Below, piece by piece: positions 63,880 through 64,000 of a stretch of 64,000 nt of DNA. Origin of the DNA: an uncultured Saprospiraceae bacterium (GTDB lineage Bacteria; Bacteroidota; Bacteroidia; Chitinophagales; Saprospiraceae); NCBI GenBank assembly GCA_938015435.1, contig CALLPN010000035.1, forward strand, positions 57,673 through 121,672. The letters are read 5' to 3'. A program made the translations under genes and the position numbers. The notes beneath the pieces were generated by a model that saw nothing but the letters and a program-made list of their open reading frames with translations, did not search any database and was not told where the DNA came from. Position 1 is the stretch's first letter. Every line of letters starts with the position of its first letter.

Positions 63880-64000
63880 TGCCTACTAAGGGAAGATGTA
63901 CTTATATGCAAGGTGGATCGCCGACGAAGGAGGTGCAAGGGCTCGCAGAGACCAGACCTTGCTTATATGTAGATCTGTACCTACCTATGCATGAGTATGT
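63880..64000 (-). repeat. Conserved leader, copy 2
   Basis: The 33 bp core at 63904-63936 is identical to 63062-63094, 842 bp away. The outer part shares words with copy 1, and this copy also has GCAAGGT and ACCTTGC arms that could pair. The segment runs to the window edge, so the array probably continues. Confidence 0.65.

Overview
The window looks like the chromosome of a low-GC Bacteroidota, most like the Saprospira/Lewinella group. The reasons are four very large exported proteins with type IX secretion (T9SS) C-terminal sorting domains, a PorP/SprF family protein, lipoproteins with Bacteroidota-style signals, a FISUMP-domain lipoprotein, and promoters of the TAnnTTTG type. Nearly all genes lie on the minus strand. 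No rRNA, intact tRNA or CRISPR array was seen.

Layout. 1-1900 (+): end of a FIST-domain sensor and a hybrid histidine kinase. 2463-6371: a T9SS type A exported protein. 6631-11185: two adjacent operons, one encoding an acidic repeat protein, an FHA protein and a PP2C phosphatase, the other a secreted caspase-fold protein, a LytTR regulator and an FHA/membrane protein. 11283-21081: a giant T9SS type B protein, a CHAP lipoprotein, a FISUMP lipoprotein, a MORN protein and a MORN gene broken by one stop codon. 21189-40367: a 19 kb operon of five genes (MORN/beta-barrel protein, Ser/Thr kinase fused to coiled coil and an FGE-like domain, PorP/SprF protein, two giant T9SS type B proteins). 40896-50293: a type I restriction-modification locus (hsdM, GxxExxY gene, hsdS, fic, hsdR) with a 1.4 kb array of imperfect repeats between hsdM and hsdS. 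50637-59680: a probable island. It starts next to a truncated alginate-lyase-like gene, holds a four-gene cassette around an 1846-residue protein of unknown function, and ends near an integrase remnant. 60196-62578: an AbiEi/AbiEii toxin-antitoxin pair and a NERD-domain protein. 62687-63822: three tandem diverged small paralogues with a repeated leader.

The most striking signal is regulatory. Six promoters (at 8939, 11190, 17793, 19818, 21112 and 40385) share one architecture: two direct copies of a TTCRTACA-like box whose starts are 21 bp apart, then exactly 29 bp to a TAnnTTTG-like -7 box. Direct repeats at 21 bp spacing are typical of LytTR-family regulators, and one such regulator (9671-10360) is encoded in an operon driven by one of these promoters. 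The predicted regulon joins the caspase/LytTR/FHA operon, the FHA/PP2C operon, a CHAP lipoprotein, two MORN genes and the kinase-FGE/PorP/adhesin operon. This suggests a phosphorylation-linked cell-envelope response system that I do not recognise as described. It is an inference from sequence; no search was run.
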